Assembly: GCA_905250075.1 (NCBI GenBank)
Contig: CAJNOP010000011.1
Coordinates: 3,241,958-3,305,957, forward strand
Length of the DNA: 64,000 bases
Origin: Rotaria sp. Silwood1
Lineage: Eukaryota > Rotifera > Eurotatoria > Philodinida > Philodinidae
Direction: 5' to 3'
Shown piece after piece: positions 39,778 to 51,960 of the stretch (positions are counted from its first letter, which is position 1; each line of letters begins with the position of its first letter). The notes below the pieces were generated by a model. It saw only the letters and a list, made by a program, of their open reading frames with translations. It was not told the origin of the DNA and made no database searches. The position numbers and the translations under genes were made by a program.

Positions 39778-42345
39778 GATACTTTATATTCTAAAAAATG
39801 ATAAATTAATTTTATTTTCAAATTGTTTTTGTTTCATGCGTTTCTTATGGAATAGAACTATTAATCAATTTTATCTATTTATATAACTCTCAATTAACAG
39901 TAATTGTTTATAATTGATAAAAATGATCATTTTAATTTGAAAGAAAGCACTTAAACAAAAAGACTCGATGCAACATAAGAAGAAATTTATCGAGATAAAA
40001 TATTTAAAAGAGATGTAAAATCAACAAGAAAACTGCTATATGCATGTTCTATCTAGATATGTACTTTTAAAGTGCAACAGATTGTATCAACATCACTGAT
40101 AATTAGTGGAAATGGAAGCTTAAATCCATTGATATAAAATTCGAACATAAGTTTTGCATAACTAGTAAACAATTTTTTCCTTCAAAAAAACTTAAAGATA
40201 ATTTTAACGTTTAGAGTCTACAGAATAGATGCACTAGAACATTCTAATAATAATAAAACAAAAGAAAAGTATATTGTTCTTGTAATCACACGTTCATAGT
40301 ATATATATAGATTTTTGTCTGAAATGTTCTTTGGAAAACTTTCCTTTCTCTTCAGCAAAACTGATCGATTTTCATCGGTTTCGCTCACTAATCATCGTGA
40401 TAAGAATCAAGTCCTATCTTCCTAATCTTGATGGCCTCGAGATATCCCTAGATATTGTAATCAAACAGTTAAAAAGGACTACTATCCTCCTGTGACAAAG
40501 TACAACGTTCCATGGTTAATTTTAAATTATTATTTTTTCACTCGACACACAAGGACAAACAAAAGTTTCTCTATTAAATCTCTGTTGTTGTTCTTTAACC
40601 TCACTTATTCTTATCTTTAATAAATTCAAGGTAAAGATAGACAAAAAAAAAATGAAAAGAAGTAATATTATAATAATTCATAAAACGAAATTATATTTGC
40701 GTGGTTAATTATCTTTTAATTTCAATGCAATAAAGAACAAAAACACAGTTTATATATAACATAGTTCACTCTCGACAATTTATAATTTTCAAAAATATTC
40801 AATTGGATAAACATCGTTGAATATTTTCACCAAAAAAAAAAGGAAAAAGACATAATAACAACATAAATGCAATAAATACACAGTAAAGATTCACTGTAAA
40901 GTACAAAAAAAAAGGAAATTGACAATATAACATGCTGGAATAAAAATGTACTAAGATATACAGTATTGAACAAATATTATTAAAACAAGATATTTTCGAT
41001 TTGTTGTCTCTTCTAACGACAAATATATGACTCAAATAAGAATAGTGATTGAAAAAGCCAATGACATTTTCTTATACCAAGCTTTCCTAGACGTATCGAT
41101 GAAGAGAAAGTTTCTAAAACATCCAAAAACAGATGTTTCCAGGACTCATGATAGAATACATTCATTTCAATTCATTTTTTGCTCATCGTGTATATAAAAA
41201 TCTTCAAAGAGTTCGCGCCATTAGGCTTTTCTTCTCAAGTTATGGTCATTTTATTAAGATTTCATTCTATTGTTAGATATCATGAGAAAAATCACAATAG
41301 GTAGTTTCGCTCTGAAATTCTATTCAACAAAAGCTTTCACGATCTTGATGATATCCTAAAAGTTTCAGCTTAAACAAATGTTTTCTTCCTGAGATAACAC
41401 ATTGACAGAAAAACGTTATTTTTACACAAGAGCTTCAAAAATAGTCCAGTTTTTTAGGTATATGGTATCTTAAGAAAGAATCATTCGTTTAAATTGAAAA
41501 TTTCAGGATATCATAAAGACCAAGAGAGCTATTATTAGACGGAATTTCAGATCAAAGCTTTTTATTGCGATTTTTCTCGTCATATCCTGCAATAAGATGA
41601 ATGCTTAGTAAAATGACCATAATTCAAGAAAAAGAAGGTCTAATGATATGAGTCGTTTTCAGAATTTTTTTATCTACATTATAAACAAACAAAATATATG
41701 TTCAAAGCAAGATCATTAATCAAATGACTTTTTAGAAATTGTTTTTCTCTCAATAGTATCATCTTGAAGAATTCATATTTCTAAGTAAAATGAGCGCTCG
41801 TCACGTTTTCCTCGATCATCTCAAAAAATGGTTACACACATTATAAAACACAAAAACGTATGACAGTTATCAAAATAAAAGCAAACACATAACCCATTTT
41901 TTTCCGTTATCATTTTGTGGTGGTTATAACTCTTTCTGAAAGAGCGTCGGAAAACAAACACCAACCACTCATCTTCTTCAGAATTTTGCGCTCTATAAAA
42001 GATAAAACTATTAAAAAATAATCTTCAAAAGTTCTCGACGATGACCGTTTTTTCGTTTTTTAATAACATTCTCTTCATAGTCCGTCTATGGAACCGTGAT
42101 ATAGAATGGTCTATTCTATATTTAAGCTAGAATCTTAACATCATAGAAAACAAAAAAAATGAAAGATATCTTGCTCCTTTAATTTTATCCAATATTAAGA
42201 ACATATATATATATATACAGAAATCTATATACAAGAAGAAAAAAACCAAATTCTCTTCTCACCAAATCTGAGATATAATATGAGGTAGTATTGAAAAAAC
42301 TGATGACTAGGTATATCAAAAAGTGAACAATACAATGTCTTTTAA
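39778..42345. other. Spacer between the two GLUT genes
   Basis: About 2.6 kb with no supported gene. A 78-residue frame at 40799-41035 on the minus strand is hydrophobic and AT-driven, with no motif, and is not called. The right half is dominated by the hairpin element at about 41170-41700. Confidence 0.6.
41170..41700. mobile_element. Large hairpin (foldback) element
   Basis: Two arms of about 215 bp (about 41170-41395 and 41484-41700) are reverse complements along most of their length, leaving a loop of under 100 bp. Strong paired stretches include TTATGGTCATTTTA with TAAAATGACCATAA, and GATATCCT with AGGATATC. There is no coding frame. Fragments resembling its AGTTATGGTCATTTTA-like core also occur in the EXD3 intron near 29190, suggesting a dispersed family. 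This is the most complete hairpin in the window. Confidence 0.82.
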
Positions 42346-45300
42346 TTATTTTTGATGTTTTGCTTTATAAACCGTTCCTTTATCAACAAGAATTTGTACA
42401 CGTTCAGGTGTTTTTCGTCGTGTTTCAGGTACGAATATAAAAACTAGTAACCAAAAGCCACAACTCATTGTACCATAAGCAAGAAATAAAAATGCACCCA
42501 CAGCATGCTTTAAGATCAAAATAAATCAAAATTAGTATCTTATTTCTTGAAAGAAAAAAAAAAGGCTTATTTTACTTACAAAAAGTGGAACAAATGTCAT
42601 AATTATACAAAACATTGATAACCAATTAACTATAATAGCAACAGCTGATGCATAGGCACGTTCAGATTGAAAAAACATTTCTGTTGATAACAACCATGGT
42701 ATCGAACCTAATTATCAAAAACAAAAACTTATCTAATAATAATAACAATAAAAAAAAAAATACATACCAGGACCCATAGCACAAAAACCGACATGTGTCA
42801 TCATAGCAAATATTTCCAAAAAGATCATATGATACAAAGGAATCTATAAATAAATATATATTTTTCATAAATACAAAAAACAAAAACTCTTTTGCAATTT
42901 TATATTATTCAATTACATATTAAGGATTCATTTCATTAGTTCATAAGAGAAATATTCTTAATGATAACTAGATTAGTTAATTGTTTCAAACACAATAATA
43001 ATATCTTTATTAACACGTATACTAGAAAACATGAAAAGAGAGAGTCGGAATGATGAGTACGGATCTTTGAGCTGAGACACAATAAACAGAAGGAAACATC
43101 AATACGGGAACGTATAGCACGCAAATAAAATGAAATTTTCTACTCGACAGTAACAGCTATCAAGAATCTGAAAAAACCTTCATGTTCCTGAAAAGATTTT
43201 ATCTTAGGATTGGTAAGTCCGACGACTTCTAAAATCAATTTTCTGACTAACATCGGAAGCTGATGGGAAAATGTGTTCTATTTGCTAGAGCAAAATGATA
43301 CATCTGCAATCTCTTTATGACTGTTTTTCAACGAACTGCATTCAGTTCACAAAAATCTCCCAAGCGTCAAACATAGTAAGAAAAATTGAAATTTTCAATA
43401 AAAAGAAGCAAAAAACTACTTCTTGGACCCTTTCTAAATTGTTCGCATATCTGTGTACATTCTTTACGTGCTTATCTTTCTTCGATTTACGACAAGTATG
43501 ACCTTTAATTTCTCAATAATCCACTAATTAATTCTCAAATTTTGTTTTTTGTCTCAATGTTAAATAATTAGTTCAAATCGAGATATTTATTTTAATAGGC
43601 AATAGAATTTTCTATCTGATGTATTCTATACTAGGATTTCTAAAAAGAAAACGAACATCATAGTTTTCAGCTCCTTAAAGATTTGATCAAAACTGTTTTT
43701 CAACAATGCCATTTCAAAGAGAACAACATGAGTGTTCACTGCATTTTCTACAATCTTTCTTTAAAAAGTTAAATAAATCACGAAAACCGTAAAACAATAT
43801 CTTTTTTCCATTTTTATGATACTTTTAACTTTTTTAGAGAACGTTGTTAAAATTGCAATGATTCCTCATTTTATTTTCTTGAACATGGCATTGTTAAAAA
43901 TAGTTCCGACAAAGTGTACTGGAATCTGAAAACTACCACGTTCGATTTGGAAACCTTGCTATGGAATGCATGAGATAGACAACTTAATTGATTATTAAAA
44001 TCACACTTTAGATTTGAGCTAGATATTTAACATTGTAGAAGAAAAACGTTATTATTCAACTTTTTTCAATTAATTTACATTCGAATTTTATCATAATTTT
44101 AATTGATATTTTAAACTTACATTTCTCGATTTCAGAATTGTAATACCAATAACACAGGTTGCTGCTGCCATACCAACTAAACCATCTATAATTAAATAAA
44201 AATCGAATAGGTGTTTTTTTTTCTATTTAAAAAATTTGTTTTTTCTAAATCACTTACAAAGATAAAGTGATCGACGTCCAACTTTATCAAGAATAAAAAC
44301 TAATGAAATAGCTACAGCTAAATATGTTATACCACATGAAAGCATTGCATATGATGCATATTCCATTTTTAAATTTGCACGAGTAAGAATAATATCTCCG
44401 AAGAAAAAGATCTATTTAAAACAAAAAAAAAACCAATTCTATTGTCGAAATCTATTCTGTGAATAAAAACAAAAAAATAATAACATACAACAAAACTTCC
44501 AGTAAAATGTTGAGCAACATGTGTCATGGCTAATATAAGAAAACATTTGCGAAGAAGAGGTTTTAACCATAAATCACGAATTGAGATCTAATTTACAAAA
44601 AACAAAAAAAAATCATTTAAGAATTCTATTTTTGTTTTTGATTACTTTTATTTTATTTGTTTGAATATTATGAAAATCAGCTTCCATTTCATGAATTTCA
44701 GCTTCAACATCATCAAGATTATTTTCTCGACGAAACCATCTTAAAGCTAAATAAGAAATTTCTTTTTATTTCCTATACAAAAAACTAATCAAATGAATAA
44801 TAACCTCGTGCAGCTGCTCCTCGACGTTTTCTTTGTAAAAGAAATTTTGGTGTTTCATGTGTAAATACCAACAAAGTACATTGCAGTATACTGAAGATAA
44901 TTGGTACAACTATTCATTTATAACAAAATAAAGAATAAAAATAGAAAGAAAAGAACAAACCAAAAAGATAATGCCATAGATGTTGACGACCTAAGATAAT
45001 ATCTAGTCCAAGAACTTGAGCTAATAATACAGCAGCAGCCATAAATAATTGAAAACATGCACCAAATGAACCACGTACACGTAATGGAGCGATTTCATTT
45101 ATATAAATAGGTCCGACTGTTGCTCCGAAACCTTTTTTTTTTTGTTATAGCAAAAACAAAAATATTTTCTTAATGAAATAAATATAATTAACTAACCTGC
45201 AGAAAATCCAATTAAAATTCGTCCCACTATAAATGCTTCAAATGAAGATATAAATTTACTAATGACCATTAAAATGGAACCAATTACAGCTGGAATATTA

Positions 45301-46741
45301 TTCAGAAGTAAACCAGTTTTTCTAAAAATTAGAGGAAAATTTTCAAAATTCGTTGAACTAATAATGCCGAATTCATGAATATTTCTATTTTCAGTTTGAT
45401 TTCTTGAGTATAATGAATGATAAACTTTCATATACGATGATTCTCTAAGAGAGATGTACGAAACCAATTCTTTTTTAATCTTGGTGATTTTTAGTTTTCT
45501 AGAAGTTGTTTAGAGAAAATTATTCCAAAATTAAATCGTATCGATTCAATTGATCGAATTAGCCAAGGACTAAAACTTCGTTTGAGTCATTTCTCTTGAA
45601 TTATATTCCTACACTTTCTCTCCTATAAACAATACTGTAGAACATATGTCACTATCAATGCTTTCGAAAAATAAGACAGACATTGTGCGCTATTCTTTAA
45701 ATGAAAATAATTCGATATCAGTAACATATTCAAAATTATTCGCATAAAAGATTTCAATAATTAATGGAACACTTTTTTTTTTATCTTATTACATAGAAGT
45801 TATTAACGAAATTCCTATATGATTCAAATGTGAAATATAATTAATTTACTTCTATTCATATTCTGAGGATTTAGTAACATATCGATTTATCTTTACAGTA
45901 CTGAACATATGAATAAAATGCATTCGTGATGATATTTTTAATATGTTACAGTTTCTTATTACAGATTTTTTTTTAAACATTAAGAAAAAACAGCTAATTC
46001 GTGTTTTTATATTTCAAAATAATTGCTTAAATAGCTTTTATACTTGTCATGATCTGTGAGAATTCAAATTCTTTCAATATTAAATATCAACTAACTTACC
46101 GACCAAATCGATCACTCAATGGTGTAGCTAGAAGACCACCAAGAACTCCTCCAAGTGCAATAACTGATATAGCTGTTGAATATAAAATATCTTGATTATA
46201 TGCACTTATTGTTGAATTATAACGCTTTATATAAATTTCATTCATATCGTTTTTAATTAACTATTTAAAAAAAAAATAGAAAATATGAATTATTCACAAA
46301 GAATTTATTTTTTGTTTCAATCATTTTTACTTCTGATGGTGCATTCATAACACCAAGTGCATAACCAAATTGAGCACCTGTACCAATCATAGCAGCAAAT
46401 AAAGCTAATAATAATGTTCGAGTAAAACCAAGATTTTTTGATTTTAAATTAATTGGTTGAACAATTTCAACAGTTGATCCATTGAAATCATCATTTTGTT
46501 TATTTTGATTTTCTAATTTTTCTTTTTTTAGTTCTTCTTCAACTTGTTCTGATTTTATAGATTCATCATCTTCTGGTAATTCTTTATCTTTTATTTTTTC
46601 ATCAATTATTTCATCAATAATTTTGTCTTCATCATTCTTATTACCATTCTCTTCATCATTATTCTTCGATGAATTAACTAAACGTTCACGATCATTAGAT
46701 GCATCTTTTTCTTTACTTTTAAGATTTTCGTCTTTCAACAT
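42346..46741 (-). CDS. Divergent SLC2/GLUT-like transporter with charged N-terminal extension
   Basis: MFS transporter of 585 aa. Exons (high to low): 46741-46331, 46260-46100, 45321-45197, 45131-44961, 44909-44805, 44746-44646, 44587-44489, 44411-44258, 44185-44121, 42843-42768, 42707-42580 and 42507-42346. I use the ATG at 46741; the frame extends upstream only to a TTG. About 105 Lys/Glu/Asp/Asn-rich residues precede TM1. GLUT landmarks GGVLGG..SDRFGR, GRILIGFSAG, PLRVRG, HETPKFL, LDKVGRR, GPGSIPW and VPETR are present. The TM7 motif is AQHFTGS (383-389) where sugar carriers have QQxSGIN, so two of the residues that hydrogen-bond glucose are gone. Its substrate may therefore not be a hexose. 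Exons of 125 and 171 nt match those of the neighbour at 34806-39777, while the neighbour's single 516-nt exon is split into five here. The intron 42844-44120 is 1.28 kb. Confidence 0.92.
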
Positions 46742-49700
46742 TTTCTTGTTGTTTTTCAAAATCTTTAAAAAGATAAAAACAAAATTTTATTTATATATAT
46801 AAACATTTTCACTTTATAATCAATTAGAATCATATATTTTACTCGATAAAATGATACATTTGTATTGGACAATGATTGTAACCACCAGATAAAAAACAAA
46901 ACAATAAATTATACTATTGTGAGTAATAGTATCATTGGGAATGTTTCATTTAACTAGACACCAATAGAATTCATAACAAGAGGACGCTATCAATCAGTCA
47001 ATATATTATCATTCAATGAGATTTTTACAAAGATGTTCTGAGCGAGAAGAGAGAAATCAGGAGGAATGACCTTTCGTCTTGAAAAATTTTCGTTTTTTTT
47101 TCCAGTAACTTTGAAACATCCATGGGTTTTTATGACATAAATGAAACGAGGTACAAGATCGCCTTTCTTATATGACTAGTATTACGCGAAAAGTTCAATC
47201 TCTAGTGATTTTAGATGAATACATATTAGTTATAGTCTTTCGAATAGTTTTTCAGTAGATGAAGAAATAGTTTTGACTATTTATTCTTTTTTTTTCCGGA
47301 CGAAGAATAGTTTTAGATACATAATTTCAATTAGATATACTTTCGAGCAAGAAATAACTCACTTTATTGAAATAAATCAACTTAAATAAAAAAAATCAAA
47401 ATATCAAAAAAAATGAATCAAATTCATCCATTTTTAAATCTTTTTTTTTCTATATAAGAAAGCTCGTCGTCAAATAACACATCTACTTATGTTGTCATTA
47501 TTACCACCACAACAGATTAATGAAACTTTTAGTGATATTATTGACGAAATGAGTAATATAGACCAGAATTTTCTTAAATTAACAGCTTATATTCTTCATA
47601 TGTACATGAAAGAAGCATTATTTCCTCGATTGTTTTGAAATTTATTTGATCTAATTGATTACGGTCAATTAAATTCTCATTGTCAAACATATTCAAAACT
47701 CTGGATCGGGATAAAGTACATACAAGAATCGGAAGATTGAACAATGACTCCAGTTAATCAAGAACAAGCTCAACAACGTACAACGCATTCTAAAAATTTC
47801 TATCTGTAACAAATGATAATATTTAGATTCAAACAGAGCAGAAGCATTTGAATAGTCTCTTGTATCTTCATGATGATTAAAAGAGATTGCACTCTATTCG
47901 CTATCGATATATTAAGGTAGCAAATCTATAGGTTGAAAACTTTCTAGAATTTTTTTAGGTTCATAGAGGCCTGCTCCTATAGGAAAACATTAGTCAGCAC
48001 AAGTCTTTGGAGGCTTGATATTTTTTTGTGTATGCATTATTTGTATCAATAATTGTTTAGATTGGTCTTCAAAAAAGAAACTTGAACATCAATTAATTTT
48101 GATTGACGTTCATCTGCTTTTGTTAGTAATATATCAAGATTTTTCTTTTTTGAAAAAGTAAAATTTCTTATAACTGTAAATATCATTATTATTATTAATT
48201 ATTGTTCAATTTTAATTGTCTTCGAAATAATAAGACTAGTAAATATTGATTTCTAAACATTTGAAAAACTTCATGATAACTGTCAATAAAACGAGAAAAA
48301 AGAATATATCTTGCTAAATTTTCAACAAAAATAATATTTTATGTTTCTGATTTCATTTGTTTAGAATAGATTTTTTTTAAAGATAATTGAATTATTAGAA
48401 AAAAAAAACAAATCACTAACACAAAAATACACCATTGGATTTTTTAAATGATTGAAATTCATTATCAAAGATCTAAAGGTTCGATAAATTAGCACTTTTA
48501 GTCTCGATGTCACAAAAGTCAAAAAAAAAACAAATTTAAAATGATGAAAAACATGTACGCGGTAGATTATGGTTCTTTTGGATAAATACATTTGATAATT
48601 ATTTAAGTATCGATCGAATGCCATGCAAGGAATTCTTAGGTATTGAGTGTTGAAAAAAAACCAATATTGAAGCTAAACATTTTACTAGAATTCTATGAAA
48701 TGTATAGAAATTCTACTAAAGATCAATAAAGTTATGAACATTATTTTTCGATTTCTCAAATAAGTTTTTCGTCTTCCGGTGGCAAAGATATCCTACTGTA
48801 CCTTTGAACATTTTAATTTCTTGCTTAGACAACGAAGTTTCTTATTGAAGATTTATAAAAAAAACATGGTTGAGTGGCGGTTTGCATCAAATGTAATAGG
48901 TTCCAGGAGCGGAATCTATGTTTATCTAAGACGGGTAAATTCGATCGATGTTCAAGGGTGTCAGGCACTATCGACTTTCGTATTATTTTTGTGAAAGTTT
49001 TTTAACATAAGCAAACAGTTTCTTGTTGTTGTGAATGCAAGCGAGGTCAATCCCTCTCATTGAAACTCTGAGACGTGTCGTATTGGAGAAATACGAACAC
49101 TCTGAATATAATCTGATTTAGACCGTCATGTAATATTTCGATATTGTTATAAGATTTTTTCGAATGTTTTTATATAACGATTTATCGTGACATGATAAAA
49201 TAGCTATGTTTGTGTCGGGCATATTCAGATAGGATTGATGTTAAGTACTCCAATTAACAAGATGCTGTGTTCAGAAGCACAAAAAATATCATTTAATTAA
49301 TTTTGAGTTGATCTGCTTCTTGTATATTTGCCGTTTTTCAATTTTTAATAAGCAGAAGAAAGATTTATTTTTTTAAACAGTGATCGTATTTTAATGTTTC
49401 AAATTCTTTAAGGTTTAAACCCTTAACTTCTAATTTATTTTTCTTTTTGAAATTAAACAATAAGCTTTTACAAATTTAAAACATTTAAAAGTAACACAAA
49501 AGGTCGTTTCAACAAATATATTTAATAATTTTCTTGTGCACTACATAGTAGTAATCTTACAATAGTAAATTGAAAACAATTTAATTTTACAATTATGAAT
49601 GCAAAAATGAAAGTCTTGTTTAAAAATTTAGAAATATCTTTGCATCTAGAACTTTCCAAAATGACTTTATTTTGTTTTTATGTATGTGTAATTGAGTGTA

Positions 49701-51960
49701 AACTTATGTTCGTCACTGTTATCCATAAACGGAAATAACGCAGAAAATAAAAATAACACCATAAATGGAGAAACAACTAATAATATGTAGGAAGAAAAGC
49801 TATATAGAACATAAAAGAACTACTGTTGACAAAAAGGGTGGTAACCGATATGGAATATTAGTAACATTATAGAGGGTGCAGTCAGTAGAAGATGGTAGGA
49901 TCAATACCAAGTGTGACGAACACAGTAGGGTTAAGAGGTTGTCGCCTCTATTTTCTCATAAAAATTGCTATAACATATATGCATATGTCAATAACAGTTA
50001 AAGGGTTTATCATAATATTCCATTTGTTCTCCTTTTAGATCAATTTTGACATATGAAGAATCTATCCATATGAATTAGTATGAGATGCGGCAGTCTTTGA
50101 AAAAATACCAAACTCTATGGTACCATATTGCCGGCATCTAAGTCAATAAAAACTTTTTTCCTATTTAAAAAGTCTGTATTTTTCAATTAGCTTGAATTAC
50201 ATGAATGGATTAAATTAGAATAAAAATACATCAAAATATCAGCATTGACAAAATTCTTTAGATTTATTGTTGAGTCTTTAATCGAAAAAAAAAGTTTGAC
50301 AGGACATCAATCATTATATCCAGAAGTTATGCATAAACTAAATTATTTTTTGTGTTATTTATTCGAAATCGTTCAAATCATAGAAATTTAATAAAGAAAA
50401 AATAATTCGAAAAAAAAACCATTTTATTACTGTAGCAAAACAGTGAACTAATTAAATCTTTTTTATAATAACCTATAAGACTTTTGCATCGCATATTAAT
50501 GACTTTATTTATTTATATTGTTTCATATCCAGAACTAAAAAGTTTCTAAAAGATTTAAAGTTTGATTACATTGACAATTAATAAAAGTCTTGTTGGCATA
50601 CCGTTCATGAATGACGCAAAATTTTTTTTCGTCTATTTTATATAAATATGTATATTAACTAAAAAATTTTTTGAATTGCAATTAGATATAGGTAAGATAG
50701 TTCTGGGAACCAGAACTATCAATAAGTCAAACCAAATCAATAAATGTTTTTAGTTTTACGAATACGTTTAATTCTATAACTCAGCATTAATGTATCATTT
50801 ATAGTGTGCGTTGTTCACTCAATCTATTTCTATAAAGATAAGATAATAATAGATTTTTGCACGAAATAGCAAACTAGACAATATAAAAAGTTTTCATAGA
50901 AGACAGATTTGAGTTAACACAATATTTTGAATTATATCAGTTCTGTTTCGACAGATCTAAAAAAATTCCAATCATGATAGCTAAAATAACATTTGGTTAG
51001 GTCTATAAAAGAAAGAGATAAAAGAAAATGTACAACGAATGTGTAGGAAATAAACAACACTTACAATAACAGACAAGAACATTGACATTTGACAATCAAT
51101 TCTCGCAACAGCACACGTGAAAATTTGATCATTCAATTATTTTTGATCTAAACAAGTCCTCCTGTCACTGAATATAAGTCCTACAACACTAACCTGATGT
51201 TAAATTCAAGTATTCGTTCTTAGATTCAAATGAATTTGTCAAATTACTCTTCAATAGTAAGACGATATATTAATATTTGATTCTCAAAAGGTAAGGACCT
51301 AATCTTGGCAGGCCAGACAGTCGGTTCTGCTGGGAACGAACACTTTTTTTTTCATTAGGAACCACATTTTTTTACGGTCGTGTAAAACTTACGTCAAATG
51401 TCATTATTCCCATGACTCATATGTTCTGAATAGATATGAGATAAGATGAGTCCGTTCCCAAAACCAAAATCAACAACTATTTCTACTGATGTCTCATTAC
51501 AATGCAAAATTTTATCGGTCATAATCACTTGTATGTTTTTCATACATGAAACAAAAAAAGAAAGCGAAAATTTTTATCAATTTTATTTTTTATATAATGA
51601 CTCATGTCCTTGGATTAACTGAATTTACATGAAACAGATGCTAATCGATATAAAAGAAAAAAGCAATATTTGATTAGTGTCTGCATATTAGAAAGACATA
51701 TTTTTTAGAAAAAAATTTCTTTATCTTATTAAAGACCTTTCATTTAATTAGGAAACATTTCTTATCGATCGTTATATAAGTATATTTTTTTTTATTTAGA
51801 TAATGAAACAAATGTTTCGATAAATCATTAGCAATCCGTTGCGATCGTTTCTAATATAATAAAAAAAAGAAACCTAACTGGAAGAATAGATCTAACAAAA
51901 ACTTAATGTAGGAAAACTATGCAGTTCATATTATGATTATTGTATTATTGTTCATTTATT
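46742..51960. other. Long intergenic region with one transposase relic
   Basis: About 5.2 kb without an intact gene. The only coding trace I can support is the FLYWCH/MULE fragment at 47462-47809. Open frames at 48361-48624 and 48779-48994 have no motifs. A short imperfect inverted pair around GGGAACG (near 51335 and 51455) may be a very degraded element. Confidence 0.55.
47462..47809 (+). pseudogene. MULE transposase / FLYWCH-type protein fragment
   Basis: An almost continuous frame of 115 codons with two in-frame TGA stops (47636-47638 and 47738-47740). The visible pattern is a LLMLSLLPP..INETFSDIIDEM segment, then LHMYMKEALFP, then W (now stop) NLFDLID, then LWIGIKYIQESED. This order matches the C-terminal part of MULE transposase-like FLYWCH-domain proteins (FPP-x-W-N-x-F-D, then HPN-x-W-x-F-I). 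The usual TNN-x-EGWH motif between them is eroded. No start, no upstream domain and no terminal repeats were found, so this is an old relic of a Mutator-like element or a dead host copy. Confidence 0.65.

Noticed and set aside
46742..46759. Upstream extension of the divergent GLUT frame
   Set aside because: The extra codons begin at TTG; the ATG at 46741 is the first proper start.
49850..50140. Possible inverted repeat around ATATGG strings
   Set aside because: The pairing is short and needs many gaps; it is not better than chance in AT-rich sequence.
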